Positions 32,575-39,584 of a DNA stretch of 64,000 nucleotides are shown here, piece by piece. The translations under genes were made by a program, and so were the position numbers. Origin of the DNA: Sphaerisporangium rubeum (GTDB lineage: Bacteria; Actinomycetota; Actinomycetes; Streptosporangiales; Streptosporangiaceae); the NCBI RefSeq assembly GCF_014207705.1, contig NZ_JACHIU010000001.1:2906501-2970500 (forward strand), read 5' to 3'. Position 1 is the first letter of the stretch; each line of letters begins with the position of its first letter. The notes below the pieces were generated by a model, which searched no databases, was not told the origin of the DNA, and saw only the letters and a list, made by a program, of their open reading frames with translations.

Positions 32575-32969
32575 GTGGACGCCGATTTCGTGGAGTTCGT
32601 GCGGCGCCGAGGAGACCACCACCTCAGGACGGCGGTCCTGCTCACGGGGGACTGGCACGCCGCCGAGGACCTGGTGCAGTCCTGCCTCGGGAAGTTGCAC
32701 CGGGTCTGGCATCGGCTGGACACCGGCAGCAACCCCGACGCCTACCTGCGCCGCATCATGGTCAACACCCACCGGTCCTGGTGGCGTGCCCGGTGGCGCC
32801 GTGAGATTCCACGCGCCGATCTGCCCGACCCGGCCCCCCCGGCGACCTAGGCGACACGCGCGCGGTGGCCGATGACGTACGTGGCGCCCTGGCGAAGTTA
32901 CCCGTCCGGCAGCCAGACACCATGAAAAGCGTCCGCGCCTCCGTCCAGCCGGCAGCCGATCACGTCTGA
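32575..32969 (+). pseudogene. Broken ECF (SigE-family) RNA polymerase sigma factor
   Basis: The GTG at 32575, with AAAGGAG five bases upstream, starts a good region 2 of an actinobacterial SigE-family ECF sigma factor: DADFVEFVRRRGDHHLRTAV, WHAAEDLVQSCL, YLRRIMVNTHRSWWRARWRR. The frame then ends at a TAG at 32848, just after a run of seven C. Homology resumes in another frame from 32850 (GDTRAVADDVRGALAKLPVRQ) and ends at 32969 without region 4, the -35 binding domain. A frameshift in the C-run plus a deletion explain this. The 91-residue product with region 2 only is unlikely to work as a normal sigma factor. Two related small secreted-protein genes flank it on the opposite strand. Confidence 0.8.
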
Positions 32970-33065
32970 CGAACGTGCTCCATGAACCCCCTCCCGGCGA
33001 GACCCGATCACGGGCCACGCCGGCCCGCCGTCCGTGCCGCGGGTGTCGGGGTCCCGCCGTATGGC

Positions 33066-33101
33066 CCGGCCCTCTCCGCGGTGCGGCGCGGAGAGGGCCG
33101 G
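33066..33101 (-). terminator. Hairpin after the second small secreted-protein gene
   Basis: A perfect 15-bp stem (33066-33080 with 33087-33101, arm CCGGCCCTCTCCGCG) and a 6-base loop lies 10 bases beyond the stop of the gene at 33111-33326, in the position of its terminator. No T-run follows. Confidence 0.68.
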
Positions 33102-33110
33102 TGGCATGGG

Positions 33111-33326
33111 TCAGGCGTAGAGGAACCAGAAGTTGTACTCGTAAGAGCAGCGGTAGGAGGACCACCAGCCGCTCTGGATGCCGAGGTTACCGACGCGGTG
33201 GCAGTCCCAGTCGTAGTAGTAGACGTTGCGGAGCGTCTCGGCGTGAGCAGGGGTGGCGACGCTCAGGGAGACCGCGAGCGCGGTGCCGAGGACGGCGGAG
33301 GTCAGGAGAGTTCGTACGGTGCGCAT
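33111..33326 (-). CDS. Small secreted aromatic-rich protein, paralogue 2
   Basis: A 71-residue precursor with a signal peptide (MRTVRTLLTSAVLGTALAVS, cut near AHA-E at residue 29) and a mature part of about 42 residues with 4 Trp and 7 Tyr. LRNVYYYDWDCHRVGNLGIQ and GWWSSYRC line up with the paralogue at 32038-32265, including both cysteines and the GIQ.GWW core. AGGAGG precedes the ATG at 33326. It lies on the other side of the sigma remnant from its paralogue, in the same orientation, with its own hairpin terminator. The function is unknown; duplication and divergence around a regulator is what the sequence shows. Confidence 0.8.
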   Translation of the reverse strand: MRTVRTLLTSAVLGTALAVSLSVATPAHAETLRNVYYYDWDCHRVGNLGIQSGWWSSYRCSYEYNFWFLYA

Positions 33327-33447
33327 GGCTCCTCCTTGGGGGTGGCGCAAGCATCGCACCGGTGGAGGGAGGGGGACAGGTCGCGTCGCTCACCGGGGAT
33401 CGAGAACGGAAGTGAGCTGCGCGTGAGAGGCGCGGGAGGTGAAACGT

Positions 33448-34302
33448 TCAGCGGGGGAGGAGACGGGTGGTCCACTCGGTGACCGCGGCGGCTATCTCGG
33501 CGGCACGGTCCTCTGGAGCGTGGTGACCTGCGGGGCCGCAGTGGACGGTTTCCAGGGCCGCGATGGTGGCGACGCACCAGGCGGCCATGCGGTCGTCGAT
33601 GAGGAGGGTGGGGGAGCCCTCGAAGGTGAGGAGGAGTTTGGGGACGTCTGTGCTCGTGGCGAGCCATGCGTCGTACGCCTCGATGCGGACGACCAGGTCG
33701 GCGGGGTCCCCGTCGATCGGCATCTGGCGGGCCCAGGCGAGCAGGGGGCGGCGGGAGTCGCGGGTGGGGTAGGGGGCCAGGTACGGGGCCAGCTCCTCCT
33801 CGGTGAGGGGGGTGCGGACGCCGCCGGTGAAGGCCTGGCGGACCAGGAGGTTCTGGTCGAGGACCATGGTCTCGCCTTCGGCGGTGCGGATCAGCTCGGA
33901 GCGTTTTCTGGCCTGCGGGGACAGGTCGCCGGCGGACAGCGGCTTGACGATGGTCTCCAGGAAGGCCACGCCGAGGGCCCGGCCGGGGTGGCGTGCGGCG
34001 TGGTCGAAGGCGAGAGCGCCGCCCCAGTCGTGGCCGACCAGTACGGCGTGGTCGAGGCCGAGCGCGTCGAACCAGGCGTCGAGGTAGCGTGCGTGGTCGG
34101 CGAAACGGTAGGGGATGTCGGGTTTTCCGGAGCGGCCCATGCCGATGAGGTCGGGGGCCAGCAACCGTCCCGGGCCCATCAGGGGCAGGACCTTGCGCCA
34201 CAGATGGGACGAGGCGGGGTTGCCGTGCAGGAACACGATCGGCGTGCCGGTTCCTGAGTCCTCGTAGTGGAGGGTCGAGTCGAGTACGCGGATCTCGGGC
34301 AT
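33448..34302 (-). CDS. Haloalkane dehalogenase (alpha/beta hydrolase)
   Basis: A 284-residue alpha/beta hydrolase with the hallmarks of subfamily II haloalkane dehalogenases (DhaA/LinB type), which replace a carbon-bound halogen by hydroxyl. The nucleophile is D92 in VGHDWGG, followed by the halide-binding W93; the second halide ligand is N28 in FLHGNPASSHLW. The acid is the glutamate in LTFEGSP near residue 231 and the base a histidine in GPAGHHAPED near 262. Length and motif order fit well. Its start overlaps the stop of the MarR gene by one base (TGATG), so the two form an operon and MarR probably controls it. Confidence 0.9.
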   Translation of the reverse strand: MPEIRVLDSTLHYEDSGTGTPIVFLHGNPASSHLWRKVLPLMGPGRLLAPDLIGMGRSGKPDIPYRFADHARYLDAWFDALGLDHAVLVGHDWGGALAFDHAARHPGRALGVAFLETIVKPLSAGDLSPQARKRSELIRTAEGETMVLDQNLLVRQAFTGGVRTPLTEEELAPYLAPYPTRDSRRPLLAWARQMPIDGDPADLVVRIEAYDAWLATSTDVPKLLLTFEGSPTLLIDDRMAAWCVATIAALETVHCGPAGHHAPEDRAAEIAAAVTEWTTRLLPR

Positions 34303-34955
34303 CAGTGGTCCTTCTGGTCGCCGGGAGGTGGCGGGTCGTCCTGGAGGTCGAGCGGGGTGTCGAGGAGGGCCGTCAGGTCGCGGGTGAAGGCGATGGCGCG
34401 CGGGTCGCTTCGGCCGCCGAGGGGTTGAAGCAGGCGGTCGAGCAGGACGCGCACCGTGCCGATGGCGGGGCGGATCACCTCGCGGCCTTCGGCGGTGAGC
34501 GCGAGGCGTACGGCGCGGGTGTCCTTGGCGTCGCGGGTGCGCTCGATGAGCCCGCGGGTCTCCAGGGTGCGGGCCAGTTTGGAGACGTACAGCGCTTCCA
34601 GGCCGGTGTGGTCGGCCAGTTCGCGCTGGGTGGGGGAGGACTCGACGGGTTCACGCCGGGTGGGGGAGACGGTGCCGGGGGCCTGCTTGGCCGGGGTGGT
34701 GGTGTCGGAGGCGTGCTTGGCGGGGGGTCGGTGCTCGGCACGGGGGGACGTGGCGGGGTCGAGTGGGGAGGGCCCGGTGGGGTCGCGCTGTTCGGAGGAG
34801 GTCGTGGTCGCCTCCATGCCGTAGAGGGAGGCCAGGACCACGTACTGGCTGTGGGTCAGGCCGGCCGGGGCCAGTGCTCTGTCGACCGCGACTCGCCACC
34901 GGTTGGCCAGCCGCCACACGAGGTATCCCGGTGTCGGCTCCACGGGTCTTCTCAT
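34302..34955 (-). CDS. MarR-family regulator with low-complexity insertion
   Basis: A 217-residue MarR-type regulator. YLVWRLANRWRVAVDRALAP and LTHSQYVVLASLYGM form the first helices, and QRELADHTGLEALYVSKLAR with LETRGLIERTRDAKDTRAVR the winged helix. Between them, where MarR proteins normally have only a short connection, lie about 60 residues rich in Thr, Pro, Ser and Lys. This insertion falls inside the DNA-binding domain and must loop out if the protein folds. It is co-transcribed with the dehalogenase. The ATG at 34955 has no ribosome site, so a leaderless transcript is possible. A palindrome 14 bases upstream is the likely autoregulatory operator. Confidence 0.85.
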   Translation of the reverse strand: MRRPVEPTPGYLVWRLANRWRVAVDRALAPAGLTHSQYVVLASLYGMEATTTSSEQRDPTGPSPLDPATSPRAEHRPPAKHASDTTTPAKQAPGTVSPTRREPVESSPTQRELADHTGLEALYVSKLARTLETRGLIERTRDAKDTRAVRLALTAEGREVIRPAIGTVRVLLDRLLQPLGGRSDPRAIAFTRDLTALLDTPLDLQDDPPPPGDQKDH

Positions 34956-34969
34956 GGCCGATACAGTAC

Positions 34970-34991
34970 ATGGCTACTATAGCCATGGCTA
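34970..34991. promoter_or_regulatory. Palindrome plus third half-site upstream of marR gene
   Basis: ATGGCTACTATAGCCAT (34970-34986) has 7-bp arms ATGGCTA / TAGCCAT around CTA, and a further ATGGCTA begins at 34985, 15 bases after the first. It starts 15 bases from the regulator's ATG in an AT-richer patch. The shape is typical of MarR operators. Confidence 0.6.
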
Positions 34992-35145
34992 CTTTAGAGG
35001 AGGAGTGTCGCGCGTCGACGTTCGCTTTTCGGTCCGCGATGGCGTGCATGGCCGGTTGAGGAGGAGCCGGGGATGGTGCGAGTGTGCGGCGGACTTCCGT
35101 GGATCATGTGGCGGCCGGGTTGCCGATCTTCTACGGTTCTGGTCC

Positions 35146-35538
35146 ATGACCGAGCGCCGAGCGATCTTCAGTGGGTCCAGTTTCGAGGAGCAGGTGGGGT
35201 ATGCCCGGGCCGTGGTGGACGGTGAGCATGTCCACGTCTCCGGCACGACCGGGTTCGACTACGCCACCATGACCATCTCCGACGACATCGTCGACCAGGC
35301 CGAACAGTGCCTGCGCAACATCGGTACGGCCCTGGACGAGGCCGGCTGCACGTTCGCCGACGTCGTGCGGGTCCGTTACATGCTGCCGGACCGTGACGAC
35401 TTCGAGCCCTGCTGGCCCGCCATCCACCGCGCGCTCGGCGCCAACCGTCCCGCCGCCACCATGATCCAGTGCGGCCTGTCCGACCCCCGTATGAAGATCG
35501 AGATCGAGGTCTACGCACGCCGTCCCGCCACCGTCTGA
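35146..35538 (+). CDS. RidA-family (YjgF) protein
   Basis: A 130-residue member of the RidA/YER057c/UK114 family; true RidA hydrolyses reactive enamine/imine intermediates from PLP enzymes. GYARAVVDGEHVHVSGTTGFD, QAEQCLRNIGTALDEAGCTFADVVRV and ALGANRPAATMIQCGL are family stretches. The arginine that binds substrate in true RidA is expected in the C-terminal RPA region; RPAATM matches it. ATG at 35146 begins the homologous region; the ribosome site is poor and a GTG at 35005 with GGAGG very close to it remains in frame. Transcription runs away from the MarR-dehalogenase operon. Confidence 0.87.
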   Translation: MTERRAIFSGSSFEEQVGYARAVVDGEHVHVSGTTGFDYATMTISDDIVDQAEQCLRNIGTALDEAGCTFADVVRVRYMLPDRDDFEPCWPAIHRALGANRPAATMIQCGLSDPRMKIEIEVYARRPATV

Positions 35539-35682
35539 CGCCGTCGGCCGGCGCGGGAAAGTCGATTGCCCGCGCCGATCGGCCCCGCCTAGCATGACGC
35601 GCATGTCACAGTCGGCACCCGGCGCCACCGGCAGGCGCACCTGACCTCCGGCCCGTGCGGCGGCGCGCCGCGAGCGAGCGGC

Positions 35683-36090
35683 TTGTGGTTGGTCGACATC
35701 GACGGCACCCTCGCCCTGCGCGGTGACCGCGGTCCGTACGACTGGGCCCGCGTCGGCGAGGACACTCCCAACGCGCCGGTCGTCGCCGTGGTCCAGGCGC
35801 TCGTCCTGGCCGGCCACCGCGTCGCCTACCTGTCCGGTCGCAAGGAACACTGCCGCCACCAGACCGAGTTCTGGCTCGCCACCCACGTCGGCCACTGGGA
35901 CCGCGCCGAAGGCCTGTGGCTGCGCGCCGACCACGACAACCGTTCCGACGTGAAGGTGAAGCGCGAGATCTACCGCCGCCACTTCGCGCACCAGAGCGTG
36001 ACCGGCGTCATCGACGACCGCAGATCCGTGGTCGCCATGTGGCGCTCCCTCGGCCTGACCGTCCTCCAGGTGGCCGAAGGCGACTTCTGA
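35683..36090 (+). CDS. HAD-superfamily phosphatase-like protein
   Basis: A protein of about 135 residues with HAD motifs: VDIDGTLA (motif I, nucleophile aspartate and second aspartate), AYLSGRKE (motif II) and VTGVIDDRRSVVAMW (motif IV). The compact form and GHRVAYLSGRKEHCRHQTEFWL resemble the 3'-phosphatase domain of polynucleotide kinase-like proteins. The apparent start is TTG at 35683, only five residues before motif I, with a weak GAGCGAG upstream; no other ATG or GTG is in frame before it. A short ATG frame (35603-35644) in another register lies upstream, so a start lost by frameshift cannot be excluded. Confidence 0.75.
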   Translation: MWLVDIDGTLALRGDRGPYDWARVGEDTPNAPVVAVVQALVLAGHRVAYLSGRKEHCRHQTEFWLATHVGHWDRAEGLWLRADHDNRSDVKVKREIYRRHFAHQSVTGVIDDRRSVVAMWRSLGLTVLQVAEGDF

Positions 36091-36274
36091 TCCCGACCCC
36101 ACGCCGACCCGGCGAACCGTGCCGGTCCGGCCGCTCGCGCCGACCCGGCCGGTCCACGCCGAGACGGTCCGCTCGGGTCGACTCGGTACAGGCCCGCGCC
36201 GACGTGAGCACGTCGTGTCGAGTCCGCCGGGTCACGCCGACTCGGCCGAGGTTCCCCGCTGAAAGGAATGACTA

Positions 36275-37105
36275 ATGCCGACTTTCCCCTCATACGATGG
36301 AACACGACTCGCGTACCACGTCCACGGTCACGGCGACCCGCTGGTCTGCGTCCCCGGTGGCCCCATGCAGGACTCCGCCTACCTCGGCGACCTCGGCGGC
36401 CTGTCCGCGCACCGTCGCCTCATCTTGCTCGACCCCCGCGGCACCGGCGCCTCGGCCGTCCCCGAGGACCCCGCCACGTACCGTTGCGACCGCCTGGTGG
36501 ACGATGTGGAGGCCCTGCGCACCCATCTCGGCCTCGACCGGATGGACCTCCTGGCGCACTCCGCCGGCGCCAACATCGCCACCCTGTACGCCACCCGCCA
36601 CCCGGCCCGCGTGAGCCGGTTGGTCCTCGTCACCCCCAGTCTCGCGGCCCCCGGCATCCACGTCACCGCCGGCGACCGGCTGGCGGTGGCCCGCCTGCGC
36701 GCGAACGAGCCGTGGTACCCCGAGGCGTACGCCGCGCTGACCGGCATCACCGCCGGCGACCCCGCACCCGGCGCCTGGGACGCCATCGCCCCGTTCTATT
36801 ACGGTCGCTGGACCCCGGAGGCCGAGTCCTACCATCGGTCCCACGGCACGCACCGGAACGACGACGCCGCCGCGGTCTTCGCCGCCGAAGGCGCCTTCAC
36901 TCCGGACGAGACCCGGATCGCGCTCAAATCCTTCCTGTCCCCGGTCCTCCTCCTCTCCGGCGCCTACGACCTGAACTCCGTCGCCTCCGCCGTGGCCGAG
37001 TTCGCGGCGCTCTTCCCGGCCGCTCGGCACGTCACCTTGGCGGGGACCGGTCACTTCCCGTGGCACGACGTCCCAGCCGATTTCGTGACGACCGTCGCCG
37101 GCTGA
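36275..37105 (+). CDS. Alpha/beta hydrolase (prolyl aminopeptidase-like)
   Basis: A 276-residue alpha/beta hydrolase. YHVHGHGDPLVCVPGGPMQD contains the oxyanion-hole region, LDPRGTGAS is typical of the proline iminopeptidase branch, and LLAHSAGANIATLYA contains the nucleophilic serine. The catalytic aspartate is probably in LLLSGAYDLNS and the histidine in LAGTGHFPWHD. The ATG at 36275 follows GAAAGGA. The substrate is unknown; members hydrolyse peptides, esters or lactones. About 180 bases of degenerate GC-rich sequence separate it from the HAD gene, so co-transcription is uncertain. Confidence 0.85.
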   Translation: MPTFPSYDGTRLAYHVHGHGDPLVCVPGGPMQDSAYLGDLGGLSAHRRLILLDPRGTGASAVPEDPATYRCDRLVDDVEALRTHLGLDRMDLLAHSAGANIATLYATRHPARVSRLVLVTPSLAAPGIHVTAGDRLAVARLRANEPWYPEAYAALTGITAGDPAPGAWDAIAPFYYGRWTPEAESYHRSHGTHRNDDAAAVFAAEGAFTPDETRIALKSFLSPVLLLSGAYDLNSVASAVAEFAALFPAARHVTLAGTGHFPWHDVPADFVTTVAG

Positions 37106-37191
37106 CCGGCGGCCGGCGCCTGACCGTACGGTGACCACGTCCTGCCTCATGTGGCGGGGAGTCCTCATGATCTACAAAGTAAAGGCCCCGG

Positions 37192-37222
37192 GTCGGCACC
37201 CGAGCATCGATCAGGTGCCGAC
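37192..37222. other. Perfect 9-bp stem-loop between hydrolase and SnoaL genes
   Basis: GTCGGCACC (37192-37200) pairs with GGTGCCGAC (37214-37222) across a 13-base loop. It is flanked by two copies of CCTCATGAT (37163-37171 and 37230-37238). It could end the hydrolase transcript or be a leader structure of the next gene; there is no T-run. Confidence 0.45.
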
Positions 37223-37329
37223 CGCCAGGCCTCATGATTCAGGAGGAACCCGGACCTGGCGGCAGGAGCGGAATCCCGCGGTACCAAAATGAACGGGAGG
37301 CTACTATTTCTCGATCATGGAGGTTGGTC

Positions 37330-37764
37330 GTGACGACGACTGGCGAGCGTTTCCGTGCCGCGGTGGACAAGCGTGACCTCGGCGCCTTCGAGGAACTGTT
37401 CGCGGAAGACATCCGGCTCTACAGCCCGGTGAAATTCACTCCGTTCGAAGGCAAGCAGATGGTGATGGGCCTGTTCGGAGTACTTCTGCGCACCTTCGAG
37501 GAGTTCCGCTACGTCGGAAACTTCGCGGGTACGGCCGAAACCAGCGCCGACGGCCAGGAGACACCGTCAGAGGTCCTGGTGTTCCGCGCCACAGCAGGCG
37601 GGAAGCAGATCCACGGCATGGACATGCTCCACTTCGACGACGCCGGCCTGATCAGAGAACTCACCGTGATGGTCCGCCCCCAGTCGGCCGTACAGGCTCT
37701 CGGTGAGGCTGTGCTCACCGGCCTCATGGCCGACGGCCTGGTCCCCACGTCCGCTGAGCGTTAG
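37330..37764 (+). CDS. SnoaL/NTF2-like protein
   Basis: A 144-residue protein with the pattern of the SnoaL-like branch of the NTF2 fold: TTGERFRAAVDKRDLGAFEE, FAEDIRLYSPVKFTPFEGK, and a final IHGMDMLHFDDAGLIRELTV. The group includes cyclases, isomerases and non-catalytic pocket proteins, so the role is open. The GTG at 37330 has GGAGG six bases upstream and is preferred over more distant codons whose translation is unlike the family. It converges on the lipoprotein gene. Confidence 0.82.
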   Translation: MTTTGERFRAAVDKRDLGAFEELFAEDIRLYSPVKFTPFEGKQMVMGLFGVLLRTFEEFRYVGNFAGTAETSADGQETPSEVLVFRATAGGKQIHGMDMLHFDDAGLIRELTVMVRPQSAVQALGEAVLTGLMADGLVPTSAER

Positions 37765-37855
37765 GAAAAGCCGGCCGGAACGGCGGGACGCTCCAGCGAT
37801 CGGCGCCGTCGTGCGGCGGTTCGGCCGGCGGACGGTCGGTGGTCGGGCCCGGGGG

Positions 37856-38368
37856 TCACTGGACCCGCAGATGGAAGTCGATGTCCGTGTCCGCGAGGGT
37901 GGCGGTGACGCGCCAGCAGCCGGTCTCGGAGAAGTCGAGGCCGCTGGCCTGGAAGCCGGTGCGGCCGTAGCCGGAGGGGATGTGCGGCGTCATCGTGGCC
38001 TTGCCGCCGCCGACCCGTGTGGCCCTGACCGTCAGGGGGCCTTCCGTGAGCCGCCACCAGCCGACCTTCATGCTGTGCCCGTCCGGCCCCTTCTCGGGGT
38101 GATAGGAGGGGTCAGGCAGGGAGACCCAGAGCACCTCTTCGCCGTACCAGCGGTCCGTCCCGTCGCGCGGCACCTCGGCCGGTGGTTCGGCCGTACGGTC
38201 CGAGGGGCCGGTGACCGCACAGTCCCGCGCGGTGGACGCCGCGGCCGGAGTGCCGGAAACGGCGGGGGACTGTGCCGGCCGCTCGTCAGCCCCGGTACAG
38301 CCGTTGAGGGCCGTGGCGCAGAGACCGAGGGACACGGTGGCCGTGAGGACGGCTTTCGGGTGACGCAT
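37856..38368 (-). CDS. Putative lipoprotein of unknown function
   Basis: A 170-residue exported lipoprotein. Residues 1-24 are a type II signal peptide with the lipobox LNGC (cysteine near 24), so the mature protein should be anchored outside the membrane by lipid. A Ser/Thr/Ala-rich linker follows, then a domain from about residue 65 (DRWYGEEVLWVSLPDPSYHP, WWRLTEGPLTVRATRVGG, GFQASGLDFSETGCWRVTAT). The GCWRVTA pattern near the C-terminus recurs in small actinobacterial lipoproteins, possibly a beta-sandwich. The function is not recognised. Confidence 0.8.
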   Translation of the reverse strand: MRHPKAVLTATVSLGLCATALNGCTGADERPAQSPAVSGTPAAASTARDCAVTGPSDRTAEPPAEVPRDGTDRWYGEEVLWVSLPDPSYHPEKGPDGHSMKVGWWRLTEGPLTVRATRVGGGKATMTPHIPSGYGRTGFQASGLDFSETGCWRVTATLADTDIDFHLRVQ

Positions 38369-38866
38369 GGGTGGGGTTCCTGTCGGATGCCGGGAAGGTC
38401 GTACACCTCATACCGGTACAGGCGTTGCGCAGGTTCCCGGTCGGTCGCCGTACGTGGCGGCGGGTTCCGGACGAGGTCGTGGCCGTACGTGGCGGCGGGC
38501 CCCGGACCGCGATCGCTCTCATCGGCGGCACGGACCCCGGAAAAGGGGAACGACCGTTACGCGGCCGTTCACAGGCACGGCGGACAGCTCTGTGTGATCC
38601 CCTCCTGCCGCAGCGAATTCCCCGAAACATTTCACAATGAATATTCGCTCCCCACGACAGTTCTCACCTCGCAGGCCGGCAGAGCGCAGGCACTATACGG
38701 CCGCCTGATCTGCGATGATTCGGACGCCGAAAACCGATCCTCGTAAGAACATGGCAAAGACCACTCAGTTCTCCCGCGCGACGCCGAGCAACTACGGGAA
38801 ACCTTCTTGCCGCTAATGAGAGCAATTCTTATTTTCGACCCATGACCTTATGTCATGCGGTAGCGG
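38369..38866. other. 498-bp gene-poor region with direct repeat and palindrome
   Basis: No convincing gene lies here. The left half holds a 26-bp direct repeat at 38447-38472 and 38482-38507 (core GCCGTACGTGGCGGCGGG, period 35). The right half, about 38620-38850, is clearly lower in GC than the rest of the window and has several stops in each frame. CATGAC-CTTAT-GTCATG (38841-38857), a palindrome with 6-bp arms, stands 10 bases before the next gene and may be its operator. Confidence 0.6.
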
Positions 38867-39202
38867 ATGGTGGTCATGCGTGGTGACGAGGCCGAGCGGC
38901 GGCGGGCCGCGGCTCGGGCGGCGTATCGGCTGAGAGGGGTGCTGGAAGGGCACGGCATCAGCGGCCGGGTACGTGAGGGTCGAGGGGTTGCTCTGGTGGA
39001 GGTCTGCGCGGACCTGGTGGCGTGGACGGACGGTCGATGTTATTTCTGGTGGTCTGGAGTGGTTTCCGAGACGACGCGGCGGCGGACGTACTCCTACGGC
39101 CCGGCCGACGATCCGGTCACCACGGCGCGCCGGGTGGCGGGGCGGTACGCGCAGTTGCGCGAGCGGAGTACGAACGACGGGGGAGCGGAGCAGGTGGGGT
39201 GA
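38867..39202 (+). CDS. Small protein of unknown function, first of a coupled pair
   Basis: A 111-residue basic protein not recognised. The N-terminal third is helical and arginine/alanine-rich (AERRRAAARAAYRLRGVLEG); the middle looks like beta strands (VALVEVCADLVAWTDGRCYF WW-type pattern); the end YGPADDPVTTARRVAGRYAQ could be an amphipathic helix. The ATG at 38867 and another at 38876 are both possible. Its stop overlaps the GTG of the next gene (GTGA), so the two are translationally coupled. Such small pairs are frequent near XRE regulators in this group of bacteria, but no regulator is adjacent here. Confidence 0.65.
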   Translation: MVVMRGDEAERRRAAARAAYRLRGVLEGHGISGRVREGRGVALVEVCADLVAWTDGRCYFWWSGVVSETTRRRTYSYGPADDPVTTARRVAGRYAQLRERSTNDGGAEQVG

Positions 39203-39489
39203 CGGAGGAAGACGACGACCCGGGGGACCTAGGCGGGTTCCCGGAGCGGGTCCGGGTCAACCGCGGCACGGTGAGCAGAGTGCGGGCCGCGATGGCGACG
39301 ATCGTGGCGAGCGAGCGGCAGCGCAGGCGAGCGGAAAGCCTCATGCACGGCTGGCGGCTGAACCGCGCCGGCCTGGACGAGGCGGCCCGAGCCCTCGGCA
39401 CGACACCGCTGTCGGACGAGGAGTGGTACGCCATCGAGGACGGCCGCGGCGCGGGCCGGGACGTCGTGACCGCGTCGGATGGGTTGTGA
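39199..39489 (+). CDS. Small protein of unknown function, second of a coupled pair
   Basis: A 96-residue protein starting VTEEDDDPGDLGGFPERVRV with an acidic N-terminus and an arginine-rich centre (RVRAAMATIVASERQRRRAE). The C-terminal half (LMHGWRLNRAGLDEAARALG) could form a small helical DNA- or protein-binding unit. I chose GTG 39199 because it overlaps the stop of the preceding gene; an earlier start in the same frame would overlap that gene heavily. No known family. It is followed by a degenerate duplication and the convergent corA gene. Confidence 0.6.
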   Translation: MTEEDDDPGDLGGFPERVRVNRGTVSRVRAAMATIVASERQRRRAESLMHGWRLNRAGLDEAARALGTTPLSDEEWYAIEDGRGAGRDVVTASDGL

Positions 39490-39584
39490 CCCCCGAGACC
39501 GGCTTGTGACGGCGCCGGATGGTTCGTGGCCACCGAGAACGGGTCGAGCCGAGGTTGTCGGCAGGTGGTTGCCGGGGAACGGTG

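Noticed and set aside
35073-35230. Short frame with a strong GAGGAGG upstream, overlapping the RidA start
   Set aside because: It runs into the conserved part of RidA in another frame and has no recognisable features.
36091-36270. GC-rich stretch with repeated CGCCGACCCGGCC-like words
   Set aside because: The words are degenerate and without fixed spacing, as expected by composition; not called as a repeat.
39490-39584. Possible duplication of a 26-bp block after the unknown gene pair
   Set aside because: The two copies differ at many positions, so it was not counted with the clear duplications.
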